This document shows positions 6,357 through 11,234 of a stretch of DNA of 11,234 nucleotides, piece after piece; positions within the stretch are counted from its first letter, which is position 1, and the number at the start of each line of letters is the position of its first letter. A model generated the notes under the pieces. That model saw nothing but the letters and a program-made list of their open reading frames with translations. It ran no database searches and was not told where the DNA came from. The stretch is from NCBI GenBank assembly GCA_022573065.1, contig JACZUQ010000007.1, forward strand, positions 1-11,234, given 5' to 3'. Origin of the DNA: Nitrososphaerota archaeon (GTDB lineage: Archaea; Thermoproteota; Nitrososphaeria; Nitrososphaerales; Nitrosopumilaceae). The translations under genes and the position numbers were made by a program.

Positions 6357-6364
6357 TTTAATAA
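6357..6364. promoter_or_regulatory. Shared TATA-like element: tRNA-Pro (plus) and 70-aa gene (minus)
   Basis: TTTAATAA sits between two divergent units. It is about 28 nt before the mature tRNA 5' end at 6389 and about 29 nt before the ATG at 6331 on the other strand. Only one strong AT box exists in this 57-bp gap, so it may direct transcription both ways. Confidence 0.45.
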
Positions 6365-6388
6365 TTTCATTCCTTGCTTCAATCATGA

Positions 6389-6466
6389 GGGGCCGTCGTC
6401 TAGATTGGCTATGATGCCAGCCTGGGGTGCTGGAGGTCGCAGGTTCAAATCCTGCCGGTCCCACCA
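6389..6466 (+). tRNA. tRNA-Pro (anticodon GGG) with encoded CCA
   Basis: The cloverleaf is readable. The acceptor is GGGGCCG (6389-6395) with CGGTCCC (6456-6462), including one G-U pair. A short D-arm carries the GG of its loop at 6407-6408. The anticodon stem is CCAGC (6417-6421) with GCTGG (6429-6433), around the loop CTGGGGT, giving anticodon GGG at 6424-6426 (reads CCC and CCU). The variable loop is five bases (AGGTC). The T-arm is GCAGG/CCTGC around TTCAAAT. The discriminator is A6463 and CCA is encoded at 6464-6466. No intron is seen at the usual 37/38 site. The D-stem is only about three pairs and includes a G-U. The gene ends four bases from the stop of the convergent glycosylase gene. 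Confidence 0.97.
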
Positions 6467-6470
6467 TTAC

Positions 6471-7082
6471 TCATCCAATTGTATCAAATTTTTGTAAACT
6501 CTTCCAAAGATACCAGGTTGCAACTGTTCTATATGGTCTCCAAGACTCGGCCATTTGTTCAATTTCATTCTCATTTGGTAATTCTTTTAAAGAATACATT
6601 AATTGAATTCCTTTTTTCAATCCTAAATCTCCCACTGGAAGTACATCTAACCTACCAAGAGAAAAAATCAAAAACATTTCAGCAGTCCATCTTCCTATAC
6701 CTTTAACATCAGTTAGATGCTCTATGATGTATTCATCACTTTTAGTAGAAATTTTTCTCATATTCAGCTGTTTTGATTGGATTTTTTTTGATAAATCTTT
6801 AATATACATAATTTTCATTTTTGATAATCCCGCTGAACGAATTTTAGAATCTGGTGTTTTGATTACCTCAAATGGTTTAGGAAATTTTGACTTGAATAAT
6901 TTTTTAAATTTTTTTAATATTGATTCAGCAGCAGAACCAGATAATTGCTGCGCAATTATTGTTTCTACTAAGGATTGATACCGATTTTTAGTTATTTTAA
7001 CATTATAATCGCCTACTTGTTTGATAATTTCTGCTAATTTTGGATCTTTTTTTAAAAACTTGGTAGCTTCTTTATGTGACAT
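6471..7082 (-). CDS. DNA-3-methyladenine glycosylase II-like (AlkA/HhH-GPD) enzyme
   Basis: This is a base-excision repair glycosylase that removes alkylated bases such as 3-methyladenine from DNA. The 203-residue protein has the substrate-pocket helix IIAQQLS (42-48), a helix-hairpin-helix DNA-binding element VKGIGRWTAE (126-135), and the catalytic Asp152 in PVGDLGLKKG. The C-terminal WRPYRTVATWYLW (181-193) is typical of AlkA-type members rather than endonuclease III or MutY. No iron-sulphur cysteine cluster is present. The length matches short archaeal AlkA homologues lacking the extra N-terminal domain of E. coli AlkA. It is the last gene of a four-gene operon, four bases after the kinase stop, and converges on tRNA-Pro. 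Confidence 0.92.
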   Translation of the reverse strand: MSHKEATKFLKKDPKLAEIIKQVGDYNVKITKNRYQSLVETIIAQQLSGSAAESILKKFKKLFKSKFPKPFEVIKTPDSKIRSAGLSKMKIMYIKDLSKKIQSKQLNMRKISTKSDEYIIEHLTDVKGIGRWTAEMFLIFSLGRLDVLPVGDLGLKKGIQLMYSLKELPNENEIEQMAESWRPYRTVATWYLWKSLQKFDTIG

Positions 7083-7086
7083 AATT

Positions 7087-7848
7087 TTACACTCTTAAAA
7101 TTTTTAGAAGAGCATCAAAATTTTTTCTTGATGGCTTATGCTTGTAAATTCGCAAAGCATCAATGAGTTTATTTTTTGATGGTAATTTGTAGATTTTTTG
7201 TGTAGCTTTTGATATTCCTGAACCTATGAAAATTCCCTGTGTAGCTGAAGTTACATTTGAAGCTCTTCTTTTTGTACTCGCACTCTCAAAGTCAATTATT
7301 GTAGTTTTTGATTTTCCTACAATAACATGTTTAGAAATACTACTTAATTCACCATGATCTAATCCTATTTGGTCAAGATTATAGCAATCTTCTAACGTCT
7401 TTTTTATTACTGATTTTAATCTCGAAGCACTTCCTTTTCCTTTCAAATCTCTTATCCACAATCCAATTTTTTTACCATCCAAATATTCCATTACCATAAA
7501 ATTTTTACTACTAGTGATCAAACGAGGTCCTACCCCAGAAGAATTTGCTATTTCAAGTAATTTTGCTTCCCTATTCATTTCCTTTCTTTGTGAATCAGAT
7601 CTACGAATTTTTACTGCAACAATCTTATTTTGTCTCTTTGCTAATACAACAATTCCAACATATCCTTTTCCTAAAATGCTAATAGAACCTAATTTTAAAT
7701 CGCCTTGAAAAGAAACACTATTGATTCCAAGTTTCTTCATTTGTGCTATTCTTAATTGCACTTGTTTTTTTGTTGCATTTGGATATCCTATAATTGTAAT
7801 ATATGGTTTTTCTGAAAGCTTGTTAATTGAAAGAAAGGATTGTTGCAT
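7087..7848 (-). CDS. Predicted archaeal Ser/Thr protein kinase (COG2112-like)
   Basis: This resembles the archaeal kinase-fold family related to RIO and Bud32. Numbering here is from the ATG at 7848 (253 residues). A short N-terminal region (about 1-53) precedes the kinase core: glycine loop GKGYVGIV (61-68), invariant Lys in VAVK (80), helix-C Glu in NREAKLL (94), hinge MEYL (120-123), a catalytic-loop equivalent DHGELSSISKH (164-174), and IIDFESAS (184-191) in place of DFG. The canonical HRDxxxxN is not present; Asp164 or Glu167 may stand in for the catalytic acid. The start is uncertain: the ATG at 7848 overlaps the cca end by 26 nt, while the TTG at 7869 would add seven residues and give a 47-nt overlap. 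It is co-transcribed with cca and thpR, so an RNA-processing target is possible but unproven. Confidence 0.82.
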   Translation of the reverse strand: MQQSFLSINKLSEKPYITIIGYPNATKKQVQLRIAQMKKLGINSVSFQGDLKLGSISILGKGYVGIVVLAKRQNKIVAVKIRRSDSQRKEMNREAKLLEIANSSGVGPRLITSSKNFMVMEYLDGKKIGLWIRDLKGKGSASRLKSVIKKTLEDCYNLDQIGLDHGELSSISKHVIVGKSKTTIIDFESASTKRRASNVTSATQGIFIGSGISKATQKIYKLPSKNKLIDALRIYKHKPSRKNFDALLKILRV

Positions 7849-9157
7849 CAGTTGAGACAAGTTCTGCAATTGCCTCTTTAATGGATTTTCCTGCAGCTTT
7901 TTTTGCAGGCATAACTTTGAATCCTTTTTTGATATCTGCCTTTAATCCTTTAGGAATACCTGATTTATTTAGATGATTTTTCAATAAATCTTTTAAAAAT
8001 AAACTTATATCATTTTGTCGGCGTTTTTGTAATGATAATATCTTTCTATTAGAACCAATCCACATCATACTATTTTTTGAATTTTTCCTTATGAATGTCT
8101 CAGATTCGGATTCATAAAAGAAATCAGGTCCGTCTCTGAGGAAACTCTCTTCTATCGTTAAAGACTGTAGTAAAAATATCAAACAGCCCTCATTTTTTTC
8201 ATCTGTAATACCTGCATATCTTAAAACCTTGAATCCTTCAATTTCTAGTTGTATTGCTAATGAATTTGCTGCTCTTTTTACTTGACCCCAAATAATATCA
8301 GGACTTCTTTGTTTATAGTTAAATTTAACTGAGATTGAATTTTCTAAATTGTTCTTATAGATCTTTGGGTTATGTTGTAATTTGAAAAATGATATAGATG
8401 GTGATTTCATAAATGATCTTGATGCAAGAATAAATTTTCCAAGGTTTTCATTTGAAATTGCAGCACCTAGGTTTCTATTACTATCAATAGGATCAATAAT
8501 AATAATTGAGGTATCAAATTTTTTCGTGGGTTTTCCAATGATATGATTCTTTTTTAGCTTTGCAATAGATTTTATCACATTTTGAAAACTTCCATAATGT
8601 AATACTAAAACCTCTGTTACATATCCACTAATTCCCTGTTTTGCAATTTCTGAACCATAGATTTTATTACAACTAAGAAAATTTTTGAGTAGTCTAACTT
8701 CATCCTTCATGACCCCAGTTAATGATTCTAACATGAACTTTGTGTGAAATGGGGAACGATCAGCAGCACTTTGCCACTGGCCTTTTTTAACATCATAGCA
8801 AGGAACAACATTTACTTTAGTATCTTTAATTCTTGCTTCAACATAGGGATGTTCTGAATATCTCACATAAGGTTTGAATTTTTTCATAGATTCAAAACCA
8901 ATCTTTTTTGAAATTTCAACGAATTTTTTATCTGTTGTAGATTTTTCAAATTTTATGAATATATCAATATCAGCTTTTTTTGGTAACCATGTACCTTTAA
9001 CATATGAACCTCCAAATTCTACACCAGTAATTTGAGAATATTTTGTAACTTGTTTTCTGACTAAATTAAAAGCAAGCTTGGCAACATTAGTTTTTTCTTG
9101 TTCCAATTTTTTGGAAGGAATAGATAATATCCTTGCTTTTTCAATAATCTGTTTCAT
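7823..9157 (-). CDS. cca: Archaeal class I CCA-adding enzyme (tRNA nucleotidyltransferase)
   Basis: It builds or repairs the 3'-terminal CCA of tRNA from CTP and ATP without a nucleic-acid template. The 444-residue protein matches the archaeal family along its length: nucleotidyltransferase motif GGSYVKGTWLPKKADIDIF (49-67) with metal-binding Asp63 and Asp65, EHPYVEARI (102-110), DRSPFHTKFM (133-142), IYGSEIAKQGISGYVTEVL (166-184) and IDPIDSNRN (221-229). In the third-carboxylate segment, archaeal homologues read VDVVPCY, but here it is VNVVPCY, so Asn116 stands where the third catalytic Asp is expected; the codon is AAT. The first metal ligand is Asp rather than the Glu of the Archaeoglobus enzyme. 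The ATG at 9157 overlaps the thpR stop as ATGA. Its 3' end overlaps the kinase start. Confidence 0.96.
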   Translation of the reverse strand: MKQIIEKARILSIPSKKLEQEKTNVAKLAFNLVRKQVTKYSQITGVEFGGSYVKGTWLPKKADIDIFIKFEKSTTDKKFVEISKKIGFESMKKFKPYVRYSEHPYVEARIKDTKVNVVPCYDVKKGQWQSAADRSPFHTKFMLESLTGVMKDEVRLLKNFLSCNKIYGSEIAKQGISGYVTEVLVLHYGSFQNVIKSIAKLKKNHIIGKPTKKFDTSIIIIDPIDSNRNLGAAISNENLGKFILASRSFMKSPSISFFKLQHNPKIYKNNLENSISVKFNYKQRSPDIIWGQVKRAANSLAIQLEIEGFKVLRYAGITDEKNEGCLIFLLQSLTIEESFLRDGPDFFYESESETFIRKNSKNSMMWIGSNRKILSLQKRRQNDISLFLKDLLKNHLNKSGIPKGLKADIKKGFKVMPAKKAAGKSIKEAIAELVSTDATILSFN

Positions 9158-9696
9158 TGTTTAGCTTTTACCACCTGTAAATCTGAATATATTGGTCCAT
9201 CAGAAGTTAACACACTTTTTTTGAATTTTATTTCAGACATTCTCTGAATTCCAAATGTATGTGATTCATATTCTTTCAATTCATTTGAGATGTTTCCAAT
9301 CTTATTTTTAACTCTAAAGATTGTAACATGAGGTTTGAACGGCTTGTCTTTTTTAAATCCTAAATTTGATAGTTTTTTTGATATAGCTGAAGCGAGTTCA
9401 CTCATCCTTTTACCCCCTTCTTCATCTGTACCTACCCAAATTACTCGTGGAAAACTCGGTTTGGGAAATGTTCCAATTCCTTTTATACAAACTTCAAAAG
9501 GTTCGAATTCAATTGATTTCAATTCCTCCTGTATTTTCTGTGACATTTCATCAGAAACCTCTCCAAGAAAATGCATTGTAAAATGAATATTCTTTATTGA
9601 TACTGGTTTTGCTTTTATTCTGAGTCTAGATCGAACATCATTTATTGAATTCAAAATATCCTGACTGTTGATTTCCATTGCAACAAAAGTTCGCAT
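9154..9696 (-). CDS. thpR: RNA 2',3'-cyclic phosphodiesterase (ThpR/LigT, 2'-5' RNA ligase family)
   Basis: Members of this 2H phosphoesterase family open 2',3'-cyclic phosphates to 2'-phosphates at RNA ends, and some join tRNA halves with 2'-5' bonds in vitro. Both catalytic motifs are present: HFTM (38-41, in the context IHFTMHFLGEV) and HVTI (123-126, in FKPHVTIFRVK). The N-terminus MRTFVAMEI and the GIGTFPKPSFPRVIWVG strand region (73-89) are typical. Length, 180 residues, is normal. It is the first gene of the operon, read from the ATG at 9696 with an AT box 25 nt upstream (leaderless). Its stop overlaps the cca start by four bases, pointing to translational coupling and a shared role at RNA 3' ends. 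Confidence 0.94.
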   Translation of the reverse strand: MRTFVAMEINSQDILNSINDVRSRLRIKAKPVSIKNIHFTMHFLGEVSDEMSQKIQEELKSIEFEPFEVCIKGIGTFPKPSFPRVIWVGTDEEGGKRMSELASAISKKLSNLGFKKDKPFKPHVTIFRVKNKIGNISNELKEYESHTFGIQRMSEIKFKKSVLTSDGPIYSDLQVVKAKQ

Positions 9697-9717
9697 TAAA
9701 AGTTTTTTGATAATGTG

Positions 9718-9725
9718 TTTATAAT
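9718..9725 (-). promoter_or_regulatory. TATA box of the thpR-cca-kinase-glycosylase operon
   Basis: On the minus strand ATTATAAA is centred about 25 nt before the thpR ATG at 9696, a good archaeal box at leaderless spacing. The same AT-rich patch is about 44 nt before the TTG at 9766 on the plus strand and may also help transcribe that gene, which lacks a better box. Confidence 0.6.
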
Positions 9726-9753
9726 AATTTCCGGTAGCTTCATAGACAAGATT

Positions 9754-9759
9754 ATGTAA
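9754..9759 (+). promoter_or_regulatory. ATG-TAA start-stop element before the UPF0200 gene
   Basis: An ATG is followed directly by TAA, in the same frame as the coding region and six bases before its TTG start at 9766. It could be a minimal upstream ORF affecting initiation, or the relic of a former start codon. The sequence shows the arrangement; any function is inference. Confidence 0.35.
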
Positions 9760-9765
9760 GTTTCA

Positions 9766-10320
9766 TTGAACTTGTCAAAGCTAATTGTCTGTCTTACTGG
9801 AATGCCTGGTGCCGGAAAATCTACAATTGCAAATGGTCTGAAATCAAAAAATTTTGAAATTATCAATATGGGTGATGCAGTAAGAGAAGAAGCCAAAAAA
9901 CTAAACCTAGAACCGACTGGTCAAAATCTAGGAAAACTAATGCTTGAGCTTCGAGAAAAAAATGGTCTAGGAGCAGTAGCTGAGTTAATTTGTGATAAAA
10001 TAAAAAATTCAGTTTCTAATGTTCTTATAATTGATGGAATAAGATCTAACGAAGAAATCCAAGTATTACGAAAAATTGGAACTGTAAAACTCCTTTCAAT
10101 TCATGCATCAACTGATACTCGTTATAGTTTTTTGAGTGATAGAGGGCGTTCAGATGATCCACAAAATCGAGAACACTTCAATGAACGAGATATTAGAGAA
10201 ATTGGAGTAGGCATTAGTACACCAATTGCATTAGCTGATGAAAGCATTTCAAACAATAATTTAACTATTGACGAACTAATTGAAACAGCTTATAAAATAA
10301 TTCAAGGCTGGCAAAAATAA
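9766..10320 (+). CDS. UPF0200 P-loop nucleotide kinase-like protein
   Basis: This 184-residue protein belongs to an archaeal family related to dephospho-CoA and adenylate kinases; its substrate is not established to my knowledge. It has a Walker A GMPGAGKST (12-20), INMGDAVREEA (33-43) in the substrate-binding position, a Walker B-like VLIIDGIRSNEEI (86-98), and a lid segment RGRSDDPQNREHF (126-138) with arginines fit to contact phosphates. Near the end ALADESISNNN (155-165) recalls the ADxxIxNNG motif of small-molecule kinases. The start is a TTG at 9766, since an in-frame TAA lies at 9757; the TTG at 9772 is an alternative. The UPF0201 gene begins at the very next base after its stop, and the two families are fused in some archaea. 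Confidence 0.9.
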   Translation: MNLSKLIVCLTGMPGAGKSTIANGLKSKNFEIINMGDAVREEAKKLNLEPTGQNLGKLMLELREKNGLGAVAELICDKIKNSVSNVLIIDGIRSNEEIQVLRKIGTVKLLSIHASTDTRYSFLSDRGRSDDPQNREHFNERDIREIGVGISTPIALADESISNNNLTIDELIETAYKIIQGWQK

Positions 10321-10722
10321 ATGAAGACACCTGATGTGTCGTGTAAGATTGATGCTTTTTGTTCCATTAACCCAACTGAAGATCCTAAAAAAGTAGAACA
10401 AGCCATTACCAATGTTTTAGTTAATGTAGATGTAAAAATTAGCAAAGAATCCTTAAAAGCAACTTCAACAAGTCTTGAATCTTTGAAAAAAATTTATGAA
10501 GCGATCCATTCCCATAAAAGTAAAAATGCTTATCGTCGTCAGTTAAATCAAAATTTAAGAGATGAATCTAGCTGGTTTTATCTAAACAAGCAAGCTGCTT
10601 TTGCTAATACAGTAGCGCTTTGTAGTGAATCAGAAGAGTCTCCTTTAGGGCCAATAAAGATTATTCTAAACTCCAAAAATATTGATACAGTAATAGAATG
10701 GCTAATCTTTAATCGAGAATAG
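10321..10722 (+). CDS. UPF0201 family protein, RNA-binding-type
   Basis: This 133-residue protein belongs to an archaeal family with an RNA-binding-like fold, sometimes annotated as exosome-related, whose exact role is unknown. The recognisable core is YRRQLNQNLRDESSWFYLNKQAAF (71-94) followed by ESPLGPIKIIL (106-116), the block conserved in the family. The N-terminal part (IDAFCSINPTEDPKKVEQAI) fits the first strand and helix of the fold. The ATG at 10321 directly follows the UPF0200 TAA, so the pair is almost certainly one transcript with coupled translation. The combination suggests a P-loop kinase working with an RNA-binding partner, which is inference from neighbourhood and known fusions. 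A run of eight T residues follows 46 bp downstream. Confidence 0.88.
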   Translation: MKTPDVSCKIDAFCSINPTEDPKKVEQAITNVLVNVDVKISKESLKATSTSLESLKKIYEAIHSHKSKNAYRRQLNQNLRDESSWFYLNKQAAFANTVALCSESEESPLGPIKIILNSKNIDTVIEWLIFNRE

Positions 10723-10768
10723 TTTATTATTGTATTTGAATAAGGAAAATTACTACTAATTAGATCAC

Positions 10769-10776
10769 TTTTTTTT
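10769..10776 (+). terminator. T8 terminator after UPF0201
   Basis: Eight consecutive T residues lie about 50 bp past the UPF0201 stop, in a 101-bp gap with no gene. T-tracts are the main archaeal termination signal, and the next gene has its own promoter-like box, so the operon probably ends here. Confidence 0.55.
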
Positions 10777-10796
10777 ACTTGTGAAATAAAAAACAA

Positions 10797-10804
10797 TTTT
10801 TTAT
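10797..10804 (+). promoter_or_regulatory. TATA-like element for the 10824 gene
   Basis: TTTTTTAT is centred about 23 nt before the ATG at 10824, close to the leaderless spacing seen elsewhere. It is T-rich and might instead be part of the terminator region. Confidence 0.4.
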
Positions 10805-10823
10805 CTAGATAATAGGTTTCAAG

Positions 10824-11060
10824 ATGATAATCAAATTATTAATTATTGGAATTGTATTAGTTGCCGGAGTAGCATTAATCTATCCCTATGATATAATCCA
10901 ATTTTCTAAAGGTTCGACTCTTCAAGAAAATGCTGAACAAGGCTTTTCTAATCTAAAAGATACTTCGATTAATGAAATTGGAAATTCTTTAGTTCAAAAT
11001 TTTCAAAAAACAGGAAACAAAATTGAAAATACTATCAACAATATGTTTGCCAGAACTTAA
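10824..11060 (+). CDS. Small membrane-anchored protein, function unknown
   Basis: This 78-residue protein is not one I recognise. Residues 2-19 (IIKLLIIGIVLVAGVALI) form one strong hydrophobic helix, either a membrane anchor or an uncleaved signal; no cleavage motif or lipobox cysteine is seen. The remainder (about 30-78) is polar and probably amphipathic helix, with regularly spaced hydrophobics among Asn, Gln, Lys and Glu (LQENAEQGFSNL, then NSLVQNFQKTGNKIENTINNMF). With few positive charges before the helix, the tail could lie on either side. The start has an AT box about 23 nt upstream. Its stop is two bases from the stop of the convergent Sir2 gene. Confidence 0.7.
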   Translation: MIIKLLIIGIVLVAGVALIYPYDIIQFSKGSTLQENAEQGFSNLKDTSINEIGNSLVQNFQKTGNKIENTINNMFART

Positions 11061-11062
11061 TT

Positions 11063-11234
11063 TCAATTTTCAAATATAGTAATAAGATTTGGTAACGCTT
11101 TAGCAGATGTAGTTTTTAAAGAAAGATCCATTTCAGATGACATTATTGTTTCTTCAGGATTAATCTCAACAAGTAAGGCATTATTTTGTTTAGCGTAAAC
11201 TGGTAATGTGTTTGCGGGAGATACTACAAGTGAA
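11063..11234 (-). CDS. Sir2-family NAD-dependent protein deacylase, C-terminal end (partial)
   Basis: The reverse strand at the window edge codes for the last 57 residues of a protein ending at the TGA at 11063-11065. The order SLVVSPANTLPVYAK, then NNALLVEINPEET, then a final helix with SAKALPNLI matches the C-terminal end of the sirtuin Rossmann domain: an SxxVxPA strand-turn that contacts NAD, an INPxxT strand end, and a closing helix. Sirtuins remove acyl groups from lysines using NAD. In some archaea one acts on the chromatin protein Alba, but the target here cannot be read. The catalytic His and zinc cysteines lie outside the window. Confidence 0.85.
   Translation of the reverse strand, partial: SLVVSPANTLPVYAKQNNALLVEINPEETIMSSEMDLSLKTTSAKALPNLITIFEN

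Noticed and set aside
6389..6466. Possible intron or split structure in tRNA-Pro
   Set aside because: The anticodon loop is a normal seven bases and all stems pair continuously.
6479..6978. Two plus-strand open frames opposite the glycosylase gene
   Set aside because: They are antisense to a gene with clear HhH-GPD motifs. Their hydrophobic, Phe/Ile-rich translations are what AT-rich antisense DNA yields.
1..11234. Mobile element, prophage, defence island or toxin-antitoxin locus
   Set aside because: No transposase, integrase, nuclease-defence pair or flanking repeats are seen. All recognisable genes are archaeal housekeeping types with uniform base composition.

Overview
The window looks like ordinary core genome of an ammonia-oxidising archaeon (Nitrososphaerota/Thaumarchaeota, most like the low-GC marine Nitrosopumilales). 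It carries a group II chaperonin (thermosome), an archaeal GINS subunit, an archaeal class I CCA-adding enzyme, a UPF0200/UPF0201 gene pair, an AN1 zinc-finger protein and a tRNA-Pro gene, in AT-rich DNA. TATA-like boxes lie about 23-30 nt before many start codons, the spacing expected of leaderless archaeal mRNAs. I see no mobile element, CRISPR array, phage gene or toxin-antitoxin pair.

Layout. 1-453 (minus): first 151 codons of serine hydroxymethyltransferase, divergent from the thermosome gene (572-2275, plus). 2345-2620 (plus): small three-helix membrane protein. 2626-4086 (minus): type I glutamine synthetase, divergent from GINS (4148-4705, plus), which is followed by a second small membrane protein (4746-5021). 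5031-5249 (minus): AN1 zinc-finger protein. 5366-6106 (plus): short-chain dehydrogenase. 6119-6331 (minus): 70-residue protein with a CxxC...HxxC cluster. 6389-6466 (plus): tRNA-Pro(GGG) with encoded CCA. 6471-9696 (minus): a four-gene operon reading thpR, cca, predicted protein kinase, AlkA-like DNA glycosylase. 9766-10722 (plus): UPF0200 P-loop kinase-like protein abutting a UPF0201 RNA-binding-type protein. 10824-11060 (plus): small one-helix membrane-anchored protein. 11063-11234 (minus): C-terminal end of a Sir2-family deacylase. No stretch over 300 bases lacks a gene; the longest gene-free gaps are about 100-120 bp and hold promoter-like or T-rich sequence.

How the genes relate. The thpR-cca pair shares a 4-nt ATGA overlap, and both families act on RNA 3' ends, so this is a plausible RNA end-processing or repair unit. 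A kinase of unknown target and a base-excision glycosylase are co-transcribed with it. Glutamine synthetase (ammonia assimilation) and SHMT (one-carbon metabolism) are housekeeping genes, GINS belongs to the replicative helicase, and the thermosome folds proteins.

Most notable observations: an Asn where the third catalytic carboxylate of the CCA-adding enzyme is expected; a Phe at the position of the bacterial adenylylation Tyr in glutamine synthetase; non-canonical catalytic motifs in the predicted kinase; an ATG-TAA start-stop element just before the UPF0200 start; two short upstream ORFs before the dehydrogenase; and an 11-bp inverted repeat plus T-run inside the gene converging on the dehydrogenase. 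None amounts to a clearly new system.
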